This document shows positions 8,900-17,041 of a DNA stretch of 64,000 nt, piece by piece. The notes below the pieces were generated by a model. That model did no database searches and was not told where the DNA came from. It saw nothing but the letters and a program-made list of their open reading frames with translations. The stretch is from Boseongicola sp. (GTDB lineage Bacteria; Pseudomonadota; Alphaproteobacteria; Rhodobacterales; Rhodobacteraceae), in NCBI GenBank assembly GCA_014075275.1, contig CP046179.1, positions 567,932 through 631,931 on the forward strand. The letters are read 5' to 3'. The translations under genes and the position numbers were made by a program. The first letter of the stretch is position 1, and every line of letters begins with the position of its first letter.

Positions 8900-9811
8900 C
8901 TAATTTAGCGGCAGTTCCCAATTCTGTTGGATGCAGTCCTGACCGAAATGGTGGACCGGTTCTGAGGCGATCATCCTGAAGCCGCTGCGTTTGTATAATT
9001 GCGTTGCGGCGCGATGGGTTTCGTGGGTCCAGAGCTTCAGGGTATGGTTGCCGTGATTGCGCGCGTGGTTGATGCAGGCGTTGAGCAAACGTTGGCCAAG
9101 ACCAAGGCCCCGGGCAGGTGGAGTGAGATAGAAAAGACGTAGTTGCGCGACTTTGGGGGTGTCGGTCTGGACACAGAATATCGAACCCAGCCGCAGGGAG
9201 TCAGAATGGGCGATCCAGGCGCGGTCCATTTGATTGGGTGAGCGCAGGAATTCGGCGAGGACTTCGGCCACAAGGGCTTCGAAGGACGCATCGAAACCAT
9301 CGCTGGCTGCGTAGTGCTCTGCGTGGTGTTGTATGAGCCAGCCGGCGTCTCCTGGTCCGAGACCGCGAAGCTGGACGGCCGCGAGGTCGATCCCGCTGAT
9401 TTGGACATTGAGCGCATTCATACTTCGGGCGATGCCCTTCAGATCGCGACCGGCAAGGCGTCGCGTGATATCTGCGCGCGACTTGTCGTGCAAAGGGGCA
9501 AGCGCGTTCTGACCGGCTTCGGTGGCGGAGATGTCTTGCTTGCGGGCATCTGACTGTGAGCGTCGGCGGGTGATCCAGCCGTGGTTGTCGAAGCCGTTCA
9601 GGAGGCGGCTGAGGTATCCCTCGTCTATATCCAGACGGATGGCGAATTCGCGCGCGGTGGCTGGTGGGCCGGTGCAGATCTCAAACAACACCCGGGCTTC
9701 GGTCACTGAGAGGTCACTGTCCAAGTAGTTGCGCGAAAGGAGACTCAGGCGCTGCGTGAAGCTGCGGTTGAAAGAGCGGATGGCGTCGAGTGTTTCTGTT
9801 TGATCAGACAT
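8900..9811 (-). CDS. MarR-type regulator fused to a GNAT acetyltransferase
   Basis: A 303-residue two-domain protein. Residues about 15-110 form a MarR winged helix (ARVLFEICTGPPATAREFAIR ... LSRLLNGFDNHGWITR), and about 150-300 form a GNAT fold with the acetyl-CoA loop RGLGLGQRLLNACINHA. Such fusions are common, but the acetylation target is unknown. The ATG at 9811 is preferred over a TTG at 9847, which would sit inside a palindrome (9833-9849) that is probably its own operator. Expected to repress itself and perhaps the divergent small gene at 9916. Confidence 0.85.
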   Translation of the reverse strand: MSDQTETLDAIRSFNRSFTQRLSLLSRNYLDSDLSVTEARVLFEICTGPPATAREFAIRLDIDEGYLSRLLNGFDNHGWITRRRSQSDARKQDISATEAGQNALAPLHDKSRADITRRLAGRDLKGIARSMNALNVQISGIDLAAVQLRGLGPGDAGWLIQHHAEHYAASDGFDASFEALVAEVLAEFLRSPNQMDRAWIAHSDSLRLGSIFCVQTDTPKVAQLRLFYLTPPARGLGLGQRLLNACINHARNHGNHTLKLWTHETHRAATQLYKRSGFRMIASEPVHHFGQDCIQQNWELPLN

Positions 9812-9832
9812 GGGATCAGTATCCGGGTATTT

Positions 9833-9849
9833 ACTTGACTGAGTCAAGT
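9833..9849. promoter_or_regulatory. Perfect 17-bp palindrome, probable MarR operator
   Basis: ACTTGACT-G-AGTCAAGT, two perfect 8-bp arms around one base, 22 bp upstream of the MarR-GNAT start and 67 bp upstream of the divergent small gene. Length and symmetry fit a MarR dimer site. It also contains TTGACT on each strand, resembling a -35 element in both directions, so binding would block both promoters. Confidence 0.6.
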
Positions 9850-9915
9850 GACGGCGTCTTGCCCTGTTTGCGGTTGCGCGTTAGGTCGCGCAGGTCAGAA
9901 CGTCAGGAAAGCGCC

Positions 9916-10131
9916 ATGGGCATCGACAAAGAAAGCGATATTGAAGCCAATATTCAGATTGGACCAACGTCGGTTGGGATGGTTCGGATCTATGTCGAAG
10001 GGGCCGGGCTGGAAATTCCCATGGATTTCGAGCCAGAAGAGGCCGAAGAGATAGCGGAAGAAATTCGCGCCGCCGCTGCGCGGGCGCGGGCTGTTGCCAG
10101 CAAAGGCGCTAAGGGCCCCAGGAAGAGCTGA
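9916..10131 (+). CDS. Small acidic protein (DUF6324-like)
   Basis: 71 residues with no signal peptide or membrane helix. The central part (GMVRIYVEGAGLEIPMDF) looks like beta strands, followed by a charged helix (EPEEAEEIAEEIRAAAARARA). An AGGAAA motif ten bases upstream supports the ATG at 9916. I associate this type with Rhodobacterales, function unknown. Its 3' end overlaps the 3' end of the convergent mmcB gene by 23 bp. Confidence 0.65.
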   Translation: MGIDKESDIEANIQIGPTSVGMVRIYVEGAGLEIPMDFEPEEAEEIAEEIRAAAARARAVASKGAKGPRKS

Positions 10132-10573
10132 TACCGGGATCGCGAGCGGCGTGCCAACGCCGTGCGGCGTGGCGTGCAAACTTTTGCAACATGACCTTGC
10201 GGCGGGCCCCGGCAAGTTTATCTTCCGGTCCCATGCGCAGAATTTCAGCATCGTAGGCATCGGCGATGATCAGACCGGTGTCTTCGGGCAATAAATCGGT
10301 TGGGAAGTGTTCGTCGACGGCCCAAAAGAAACGATCGCACCATTCCAGATAACCTTGCCACTTATTGTCGGTCTGGAAATCCGCGCGACTGGATTTGCAT
10401 TCGATGATCCAAACCTCGCCCTTTGGACCCATGGCCATGACATCAACCCGGAGACCTGACGTTGGAATAAGTTCTTCAACAGTCACAAAATCATGACCGA
10501 CGAGGTGGCGGCATACTCCACGGGCCAGGAGTTGGCCGGGTTGTAGAGTTTTGATGGGGTGATCGTCGGGCAT
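10109..10573 (-). CDS. mmcB: MmcB-family DNA repair protein
   Basis: A 154-residue protein with a PD-(D/E)XK-like core: LRVDVMAMGPKGEVWIIECKSS supplies the D...ExK metal site, so it is probably a nuclease. The Caulobacter homologue is SOS-regulated and needed for mitomycin C resistance. The start at 10573 matches the family start (MPDDHPIKTLQPGQLLARG); the open frame to 10732 has no support. A near-consensus alphaproteobacterial LexA site lies directly upstream (10586-10600), consistent with SOS control. Confidence 0.85.
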   Translation of the reverse strand: MPDDHPIKTLQPGQLLARGVCRHLVGHDFVTVEELIPTSGLRVDVMAMGPKGEVWIIECKSSRADFQTDNKWQGYLEWCDRFFWAVDEHFPTDLLPEDTGLIIADAYDAEILRMGPEDKLAGARRKVMLQKFARHAARRWHAARDPGISSSWGP

Positions 10574-10585
10574 ATGTCGAATTGT

Positions 10586-10600
10586 GAACAAAACGGAAAC
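10586..10600 (-). promoter_or_regulatory. Candidate LexA (SOS) box of mmcB
   Basis: On the minus strand GTTT-N7-GTTC, one mismatch from the alphaproteobacterial LexA site GTTC-N7-GTTC, 13 bp before the mmcB start. Established regulation of the Caulobacter homologue makes it credible; the mismatch and the very close position keep confidence modest. Confidence 0.4.
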
Positions 10601-10881
10601 ATTTTGCAAGTCGATGCAACATGTTGACGACGCAACATCTTGCCGTTGGGCGCGTTTCGCCCCTTGCCGTGGTCTTGGGTGCACCCTATTTGTGAACGGT
10701 GACGGGCACTGCCCTTCTTGTGCCGGGGTCAAATTCCGGTGGCCTTACTCAATTCCGAGGGAGCTGGCTCTGTCCGGATCCTGGTCCGTTTACCTGGCGC
10801 CCACCTGTTAAATCAGGTCCTCGGGAATTTTAAGCACCTCCACGGTCGTGGTGGTCCCGTCACATAATCCCAGATTTCCGA
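10601..10881. other. Gene-poor gap between mmcB and a membrane protein gene
   Basis: This stretch contains two copies of GCAACAT about 15 bp apart (near 10615-10638), the first within CAACATGTTG, and an imperfect hairpin ACCTCCAC-GGTC-GTGGTGGT (10836-10855). On the minus strand the hairpin is followed by TTAAAATT and may terminate the gene at 10882. A 75-codon plus-strand frame here has no recognisable product and is not called. Confidence 0.35.
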
Positions 10882-11562
10882 TCAGGTGTCCGGCGGCGTT
10901 TCGTCGGATTTGTTGCGCGCCCGCGCGCGATCTCGCAGTTTCTGATAGCCCGAGCGGTTCAGGTTGATGAATTCATCGATCATACCGGACAAGCCGGAAT
11001 GCTGGCCTTTCATCCACAGGAAACCGGAAAGTGCGCCGATGCTGGCGCCGACTGTATCGACCATGAGATCCCACATGGTGTCCACGAGGCCGCTTTTTTG
11101 CATGTTCATGCCAAAAATCTGATCGGCGAGAAATTCGAAAATCTCCCAAATGGCACCGATAGCGAGGGCAAAGCAGAAGGCAATGACGGCCAGTGCCCAG
11201 GGTGGGGCGGCGTATTTGTCACCTTGGAACAGGTAGAAAACGAAAAGAAATCCAATGATTCCAAAGCCTACGGCAGACGCCCCGTGCAATAGCACATCCC
11301 ACCACCAATATCGGTTGTAGAAATCGAAGACCTCGCCAAGGAATAAGGTGGCAAAGACAAACGCCGAGATTGCCGCCAGAAAGCTAAGCGGCAGGGTGAT
11401 TTTGAAACGTTGCGAAAAAAGTGATGGCAGGAGTGTCAGGAACAGTGCGGTGACGATGACGAAGACATTCGACCAGTGTTTGGTTGTGATAGCAAAGATC
11501 GTGGCAGCCGTCAGAATGATCCAAACAGCCCAGGTCAGATATGGCACGTTGTCGAACTTCAT
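10882..11562 (-). CDS. DUF2238-like inner-membrane protein
   Basis: About 226 residues with six or so hydrophobic helices. The conserved core is YWWWDVLLHGASAVGFG followed by GAIWEIFEFLADQIFG and DTMWDLMVDTVGASIGAL, the pattern of DUF2238/YjdF-type proteins of unknown function. A basic C-terminal tail follows the last helix. The ATG at 11562 is preferred; the open frame back to 11628 uses TTG and overlaps the divergent EEP gene. No strong ribosome binding site is visible. Confidence 0.72.
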   Translation of the reverse strand: MKFDNVPYLTWAVWIILTAATIFAITTKHWSNVFVIVTALFLTLLPSLFSQRFKITLPLSFLAAISAFVFATLFLGEVFDFYNRYWWWDVLLHGASAVGFGIIGFLFVFYLFQGDKYAAPPWALAVIAFCFALAIGAIWEIFEFLADQIFGMNMQKSGLVDTMWDLMVDTVGASIGALSGFLWMKGQHSGLSGMIDEFINLNRSGYQKLRDRARARNKSDETPPDT

Positions 11563-11619
11563 GAAGCCAATGTGGTGTTTTGAGTTGGAGTTTAACAGAG
11601 GATTATTGAGAGAAGGCTC

Positions 11620-12315
11620 ATGATGCAAGTTCAGTTGGCAAGCTGGAACATTCGCAAATGTGTTGGACTGGATCGCCGCCGCGACCCAAGGCGCATTGCG
11701 CGCGTTTTGTCTGATCTTGAGGCAGACATTGTCGTGTTACAGGAAGCAGATCGCCGTCTTGGGCGGCGTCCTGCGGCGTTGCCACATTGGCTGGTGAAGG
11801 CGGAAACGCCGTATGAACCGATCGATGCCGTCAGCAATAATGTGAGTTTGGGGTGGCATGGAAATGCTGTTCTGTTGGGGCCGGAAATGCGGTGCGAAGA
11901 CGTGCATAGGCTGCAACTTTCCGGGCTTGAACCGCGTGGGGCTTTGCTGGCGGATGTATCCGGCAGAGGCATGTCACTGCGGATTGTGGCTGTGCATCTT
12001 GGGTTGCTTCGCAAGTCGCGGCAGCAGCAGCTTTTAGAGATTGGTTCGCTCCTAAAGAACAAGGAGCCGCGCCCGACCGTGGTAATCGGAGACTTTAACG
12101 AATGGTCGGCGAAGGCGGATTTTTCGGGCTTGGGGGATTTTCGCGTTGAAGCACCGGGGCGAACCTTCCACAGCGCCCGCCCGGTTGCGGCGCTGGATCG
12201 GGTTGCAGTTGGACATGGGGCCGCGTTGGACAGCGCGTCGGTTATCGAAACGAAAACCACGCGGATCGCGTCAGACCATTTGCCGATCACGGCGACGGTT
12301 TCGGTGGCCGCTTAG
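11620..12315 (+). CDS. Endonuclease/exonuclease/phosphatase-fold protein
   Basis: 231 residues of the EEP superfamily, metal-dependent phosphodiesterases. The signature blocks appear in order: ASWNIRKCVG, VLQEADRR, VVAVHLGL, IGDFNEWS and SDHLPITATV. No signal peptide is seen, so it should act in the cytoplasm; nuclease or lipid-phosphatase activity cannot be distinguished. An AGAAGG motif precedes tandem ATGs at 11620. It is divergent from the DUF2238-like gene and convergent with pncB, 11 bp away. Confidence 0.85.
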   Translation: MMQVQLASWNIRKCVGLDRRRDPRRIARVLSDLEADIVVLQEADRRLGRRPAALPHWLVKAETPYEPIDAVSNNVSLGWHGNAVLLGPEMRCEDVHRLQLSGLEPRGALLADVSGRGMSLRIVAVHLGLLRKSRQQQLLEIGSLLKNKEPRPTVVIGDFNEWSAKADFSGLGDFRVEAPGRTFHSARPVAALDRVAVGHGAALDSASVIETKTTRIASDHLPITATVSVAA

Positions 12316-12326
12316 GTGGGCGGGAA

Positions 12327-13619
12327 TTAAACGACGACGTCTTGTTTGGCCTGTTCGCCTACCCCGAAAACGCGCTTGTAGCGCGCGATTTGGTCTGCGG
12401 GGCCCATGGCTTTGTTGGGGTTGTCGCTGAGTTTGACGGTCGGGTTGCCGTTGGCTTTGACGGCTTTGCAGACAAGCGAAAACGGAGCAAGGCCATCGCC
12501 AGGGACAAGGTTGCGGAAATCATTTGTCAGCATCGTGCCCCAACCAAAACTGACGCGCGTGCGCCCGGCGAACTGGCGATTAAGATCGACGATTTTGTCG
12601 ACGTCGAGGCCATCGGAAAAGATGATCAGCTTTTCCGATGGGTCTTCGCCGCGTTCCTTCCACCAGCGGATTGCAATCTCTGCGCCAGTTGCGGGATCGC
12701 CTGAATCGATGCGGATACCTGTCCAACCGGCCAGCCAATCGGGGGCGTTGGCCAGGAACTGTTCGGTGCCGTAGGTATCGGGCAGAATAATGCGCAGGTT
12801 GCCGTCGTGTTCCTCTTGCCAATCAGCTAAGACGCGATAGGGCGCGTCGGCCAGGGCTTCTTCGGTTTCGGCGAGTGCCGAATAGACCATGGGGAGTTCA
12901 TGGGCATTTGTGCCGATTGCCTCGAGATCGCGGCTTTTCGCAATCAGACAATTGGATGTGCCGACAAAGGACTGGCCCAGACCTTCAGACAACGCCTGCA
13001 CGCACCAGTCTTGCCAAAGGAAGGAATGGCGGCGGCGGGTGCCGAAATCGGCCAGTAGAAGGTCGGGCACATCGCGCAGGCTTTCGACCTTTTCCCAAAC
13101 GCGGGTCATGGCGCGGGCATAAAGGACCTGCAGTTCGAACTTATCCAGCTCTTTCAGGACGGCGCGGCCACGCAATTCCATCAATGTCGCAAGTGCGGGA
13201 ATTTCCCAAAGCATAACTTCGGCCCAGGTGCCTTCGAAGGTCAGTTCGAACTGTCCGTCAATGATTTCAAGGTGATAGGGAGGTAGACGCAGATTTTCGA
13301 ACCACTCCATGAAATCGGGGCGGAACATCTGGCGTTTGCCGTAGAAGGTGTTGCCGCGCAGCCAAGTGCTTTCGCCGCGGCTGAGTGTAAGCGAACGGAT
13401 GTGATCAAGATGTTCGCGCAATTCACCTTCGTCGACCATGTCGGCCAGGCGGATATGTTTGGCGCGATTGATCAGGCTGAAGGTGACGCGGGTATCGGGA
13501 TGATTGCGGAAAACCGACTGGCACATCAGCAATTTGTAGAAGTCATCGTCGATCAGCGACCGCACGATCGGATCGATTTTCCACTTATGGTTCCAGACGC
13601 GTGTGGCGATATCAACCAT
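12327..13619 (-). CDS. pncB: Nicotinate phosphoribosyltransferase
   Basis: Makes nicotinate mononucleotide from nicotinate and PRPP, salvaging NAD precursors. The 430 residues match the PncB family length. Visible blocks are DDFYKLLMCQSVF at the N-terminus, DFGTRRRHSF (substrate-binding region with the phosphorylatable His), GIRIDSGDPATGAE and SFGWGTMLTND. It lies in a minus-strand run with metY upstream, separated by a 60-bp gap carrying a strong hairpin, so the two are probably separate transcripts. Confidence 0.95.
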   Translation of the reverse strand: MVDIATRVWNHKWKIDPIVRSLIDDDFYKLLMCQSVFRNHPDTRVTFSLINRAKHIRLADMVDEGELREHLDHIRSLTLSRGESTWLRGNTFYGKRQMFRPDFMEWFENLRLPPYHLEIIDGQFELTFEGTWAEVMLWEIPALATLMELRGRAVLKELDKFELQVLYARAMTRVWEKVESLRDVPDLLLADFGTRRRHSFLWQDWCVQALSEGLGQSFVGTSNCLIAKSRDLEAIGTNAHELPMVYSALAETEEALADAPYRVLADWQEEHDGNLRIILPDTYGTEQFLANAPDWLAGWTGIRIDSGDPATGAEIAIRWWKERGEDPSEKLIIFSDGLDVDKIVDLNRQFAGRTRVSFGWGTMLTNDFRNLVPGDGLAPFSLVCKAVKANGNPTVKLSDNPNKAMGPADQIARYKRVFGVGEQAKQDVVV

Positions 13620-13646
13620 TGAACATACTTTCGCTTACGACGAGGG

Positions 13647-13673
13647 GCGGCGGGACCGATCTGGCCCCGCCGC
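13647..13673 (-). terminator. Hairpin terminator downstream of metY
   Basis: GCGGCGGGACC (13647-13657) pairs with GGCCCCGCCGC (13663-13673) over a 5-base loop. The one irregular pair is a G-U wobble when read on the minus strand. It starts 7 bases after the metY stop. There is no T-run, so termination may be partial. Confidence 0.55.
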
Positions 13674-13679
13674 AAGAGA

Positions 13680-14969
13680 TTATGCGGTGGCTTTTGCCAG
13701 CGCCTGATCCAGATCAGCGATGATATCTGCCGGGTCTTCGATGCCGATGGACAGACGAACGACGTTCGGGTCTGCTCCCGCCGCCGCGCGTTGTTCATCG
13801 CTAAGCTGGCGGTGCGTCGTCGAGGCCGAGTGGATAATCAGCGACCGTGCATCGCCGAGGTTGGCGACGTGGCTGAACAGCTCGACCGAGTCGACGAGCT
13901 TCACGCAGGCGTCGTAGCCACCCTTAATCGCAAAGGTGAATAAAGCGCCTGCACCTTTCGGGCAGATACTATCCTTGCGGCCGTAGTACGGCGAGCTTTC
14001 CAGACCGGCATAGGTGACTTTTCCCACCCGAGGATCGTTCTCCAGCCATGTTGCGACTTTTTCAGCGTTTTCAACGTGTTTCTGCATGCGAAGGCTTAAG
14101 GTTTCGATGCCCATCAGCGTGTAGTGCGCGCCTTGCGGGTTCATCGTCATACCGAGATCGCGGAGTCCGACGGCGATGGAATGGAACGTAAAGGCCATTG
14201 CGCCCAGTGCACCGTGGAAGTTCAGGCCATGATAGGCGGGCTCCGGTTCAGACAGAGAGGGGAATTTGCCGGATGCCGACCAATCAAATTGACCACTATC
14301 AATGACGGCACCACCCGTGACAGTGCCGTTGCCGGTCAGGTATTTGGTGGTGGAATGGACGACCAGTGTTGCGCCATGTTTGATCGGGTTGCAGAGATAA
14401 GGCGAAGCAGAGGTATTATCTACGATCAGTGGCAGGCCAACATCATTTGCAATGGCGCCGATGGCGTCCAGGTCAGTGATATAGCCGCCCGGATTGGCGA
14501 TAGATTCGCAGAAGATGGCGCGTGTGTCGTCATCAACAGCGGCGCGGACAGCATCAAGATCGTCGAAGTCAACAAATTTGCAGGACCAGCCGAAGCGTTT
14601 GATGGTCTGTGTGAACTGCGTGTAGGTGCCGCCATAAAGGCGTGTAGACGCGATGATGTTGCATCCGGGCATCATGAGCGGGAACAGCGCCATCAGTTGC
14701 GCAGCGTGACCCGAGGAACAGCAGATACCACCCGCGCCACCTTCGAGATGTGTGATCCGCTCAGCCAGCGTCCCAACGGTCGGGTTGGTCAGGCGGGAGT
14801 AGATGTAACCGACTTCCTGAAGATTGAAGAGTCGCGCAGCGTGGTCAGCGTCTTTGAAAACGTAAGCGGTTGTTTGATAGATCGGTATTTGACGTGCACC
14901 GGTCGCTGGATCCGGGTTCGCGCCGGCGTGAATTTGTAGCGTATCAAAACCTTGTGGCTTGTCGGACAT
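13680..14969 (-). CDS. metY: O-acetylhomoserine aminocarboxypropyltransferase (sulfhydrylase)
   Basis: PLP enzyme that makes homocysteine from O-acetylhomoserine and sulfide, in direct-sulfhydrylation methionine synthesis. It has 429 residues, the MetY rather than the shorter MetZ length. Visible are YSRLTNPTVGTLAERI, GGAGGICCSSGHAAQ and the PLP-lysine segment HSTTKYLTGNGTV. A clear GGGAGG site precedes the start. I looked upstream for SAM-II or SAM/SAH riboswitch patterns and found none. The PAS gene lies 74 bp upstream on the same strand. Confidence 0.93.
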   Translation of the reverse strand: MSDKPQGFDTLQIHAGANPDPATGARQIPIYQTTAYVFKDADHAARLFNLQEVGYIYSRLTNPTVGTLAERITHLEGGAGGICCSSGHAAQLMALFPLMMPGCNIIASTRLYGGTYTQFTQTIKRFGWSCKFVDFDDLDAVRAAVDDDTRAIFCESIANPGGYITDLDAIGAIANDVGLPLIVDNTSASPYLCNPIKHGATLVVHSTTKYLTGNGTVTGGAVIDSGQFDWSASGKFPSLSEPEPAYHGLNFHGALGAMAFTFHSIAVGLRDLGMTMNPQGAHYTLMGIETLSLRMQKHVENAEKVATWLENDPRVGKVTYAGLESSPYYGRKDSICPKGAGALFTFAIKGGYDACVKLVDSVELFSHVANLGDARSLIIHSASTTHRQLSDEQRAAAGADPNVVRLSIGIEDPADIIADLDQALAKATA

Positions 14970-15043
14970 TCTTGTCCCTCCCTTAATTGTCAGGGGGACA
15001 TTAGTCGGCCTGTCAAGCTACTGCAAATACAGAGATTGCCGCG

Positions 15044-15928
15044 TTAGCTGCCAATTATTCGCAGCACAACCACGTAGAATGCAGCGTTTCGGTGCTGCGC
15101 CGCGCTGACTGTCATAACCAGTCGCTCGACCATGGCACCACGAACTACCAATTGCACCGTGTCATCGACGCGATGTTGGCTTAGCATTTCGGTTAGAGAA
15201 AGTTCAGTTTCAAAGCCAATGTCCGTGACTTCTTCGAACTGCGCACCACGGGGCGGTCGTGTCATTGAAAAGAGCACCATGGCGGCGCGATTGGTGTAAA
15301 CGATTTTGCGTGAGTCTGTCAGAACCATGACCGGATCGACCATAAATTCCAGGCCTGTACGCAGTTCATTTTCCGGAACATTCAGGGCGATGAAGCGAAT
15401 TACGCTGTCATTTTCGTCAACGAGCGGGATGATCAAACGTTGCCAAACCCGGACAAACACATTCTGTGGCGGTTCATGTTCTGAATAGGCCGTTTCGCCC
15501 CGTCGCATGATGGCCTTGTATAGGCCACCGAAGAATGTCGAGATGTGTCCGCCGAATTCGGAAGTTCGCTGCCCGGTCATGTCCTGGCCGTAGTAGTCAG
15601 CAATTTCGGGCCCATAGAAAGTGTATCGGAAATCCTGACCCTGATCCAAGACATCGATGAGCATGATCCAATCGGTCAGGCCGCCGAAATCTTCCAGCCG
15701 GATTGCATTGGCAGATATATTTCCGTTTTCATCGTGATACTTACTGCAGATCTCGGCAAATTGGCGAAGAAGTGGATTGCGAAGTTCAGCATCGTTTGGC
15801 GACCAGACAACATCGGGGGCCCTTGCGCCCACTGCGTTGAACAAATGTCGCGTGACGTCCGGGCGGCCTGGCACAAGGCTTGCCGCAATCAAGTCGATTA
15901 CGTCATCAGCGTTCCCGTATTTGCCCAT
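15044..15928 (-). CDS. PAS-domain protein (PAS_5-like)
   Basis: About 294 residues with no transmembrane segment. The segment WSPNDAELRNPLLRQFAEICSKY followed by FRYTFYGPEIADYYGQDMTG resembles the alphaproteobacterial PAS_5 family. A second PAS-like stretch near 205-230 (DPVMVLTDSRKIVYTNRAA) suggests two sensor modules. No output domain (kinase, GGDEF or HTH) is present, so it probably signals through a partner. The ATG at 15928 is chosen because AAGGAAG sits seven bases upstream. It lies between metY and the polysaccharide genes; a functional link is possible but unproven. Confidence 0.7.
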   Translation of the reverse strand: MGKYGNADDVIDLIAASLVPGRPDVTRHLFNAVGARAPDVVWSPNDAELRNPLLRQFAEICSKYHDENGNISANAIRLEDFGGLTDWIMLIDVLDQGQDFRYTFYGPEIADYYGQDMTGQRTSEFGGHISTFFGGLYKAIMRRGETAYSEHEPPQNVFVRVWQRLIIPLVDENDSVIRFIALNVPENELRTGLEFMVDPVMVLTDSRKIVYTNRAAMVLFSMTRPPRGAQFEEVTDIGFETELSLTEMLSQHRVDDTVQLVVRGAMVERLVMTVSAAQHRNAAFYVVVLRIIGS

Positions 15929-16009
15929 GTAGTTACTTCCTTTCATCGGCAATTTGCGGCCGCAGTCGATTGCAGTGACGGGAATTGAAGCATTGCAGAG
16001 TATTGCGCG

Positions 16010-16999
16010 CTATCGCATCCAAAGGTTCTTGCGCTTTATGCGCGCTCTAATAGCACGCTCTTTCTTGGGTAACCCGCCCCGATCAAAAAGGGCGCTTACT
16101 CGGTCACCGCGATTTTGGTATATCATACGGCGAAACGGTTCGTATTGCTTTAAAACTTTCTTAACGCGATTTGGGGCGGTAATTGCCTGGAACTCGCGCA
16201 GTTGCAGTGGTGTAGCTTTAGCATAAAGTAATGGTAGCGCACGCCAATGCCACGTCAATGCACCGTCGAGACCATCAAGTTCGGGCCCCGGTCGCCCGCC
16301 ATTGAGCTTGGAAATGACAATGGGAAGGGCGATATGATCGAGCCAGGGGAATAGAGACTGGCAGGCAAGTTCGATCGGAGGTTCGTCACGGATACTGGTC
16401 ATTACTTCAATCATTAAGTCGTGAAACACGAGAGGGTCTTTGTAGTAAAACCAACCGGCGTTGAAATATAAATAACGCTCCCAATGTTCGTCGGGTTGGG
16501 TCAGGTCCAAAGTCGGCTCGAAAGCGACGTTGAACCTATCATAAAGGCATTGCCAGATCTCGGAGTAGCCCGGACCATAAAGTTGAGGTTCGGGCCATGT
16601 ATTGGAGCGCGCCATCGACGCGGCAGGACGATCAAAATCAAATTGGATCTGATCCAGGGGTCCGGTGATCAGGGTGTCGCTGTCCAGAAACAGGAACGGT
16701 TCGTCTTTATCTAATGTTTGCAGGGCTTCGATTTTATTGCCGATGGGATACTGCGCCCCGAAATGGCGAGATTCAAACTGTCGGATCTCGGCACCCAGAT
16801 TGGTCAGGAATCCTCGCGCGTCAGGATCGGCGATGCCGGGGTTTTCCGGCCAGCGATTGCCAGCCTCTGGTTCAGCAACAATCAATTTCCCTTGGAAGTT
16901 CGGTGCCGAGTGCCGCAGCGAAGCCGCCAGGAGCACGGCTTCATACGTTAAGCGGCCGGATTGGGCGACGATCAGGAGGGAAGGGTGCTTGTGGGGCAT
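16010..16999 (-). CDS. Glycosyltransferase-like protein (GT-A fold with DxD)
   Basis: 329 residues, cytoplasmic. A start typical of GT-A enzymes (LLIVAQSGRLTYEAVLLAASLR) is followed by the nucleotide-sugar metal motif in EPFLFLDSDTLITGPL and an acceptor-side region YLYFNAGWFYYKDP. The strongly basic C-terminus (KKERAIRARIKRKNLWMR) could contact the membrane. I cannot name the donor or acceptor. It is the last gene after the BgsB/BgsA-like pair, 42 bp away on the same strand, suggesting a role in the same glycan. Confidence 0.65.
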   Translation of the reverse strand: MPHKHPSLLIVAQSGRLTYEAVLLAASLRHSAPNFQGKLIVAEPEAGNRWPENPGIADPDARGFLTNLGAEIRQFESRHFGAQYPIGNKIEALQTLDKDEPFLFLDSDTLITGPLDQIQFDFDRPAASMARSNTWPEPQLYGPGYSEIWQCLYDRFNVAFEPTLDLTQPDEHWERYLYFNAGWFYYKDPLVFHDLMIEVMTSIRDEPPIELACQSLFPWLDHIALPIVISKLNGGRPGPELDGLDGALTWHWRALPLLYAKATPLQLREFQAITAPNRVKKVLKQYEPFRRMIYQNRGDRVSALFDRGGLPKKERAIRARIKRKNLWMR

Positions 17000-17041
17000 T
17001 TCCGTATGGTTCAGCCGTTTCTCGTCGCTGGGTTTAAAAGA

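Noticed and set aside
10584-10811. 75-codon frame upstream of mmcB
   Set aside because: It overlaps the candidate SOS box region, has no binding site and an unusual Cys/Trp-rich composition.
14970-15043. SAM-II or SAM/SAH riboswitch before metY
   Set aside because: The leader is only about 70 bases and lacks the pseudoknot core of either motif; only a TTGACA and a Shine-Dalgarno sequence are visible.
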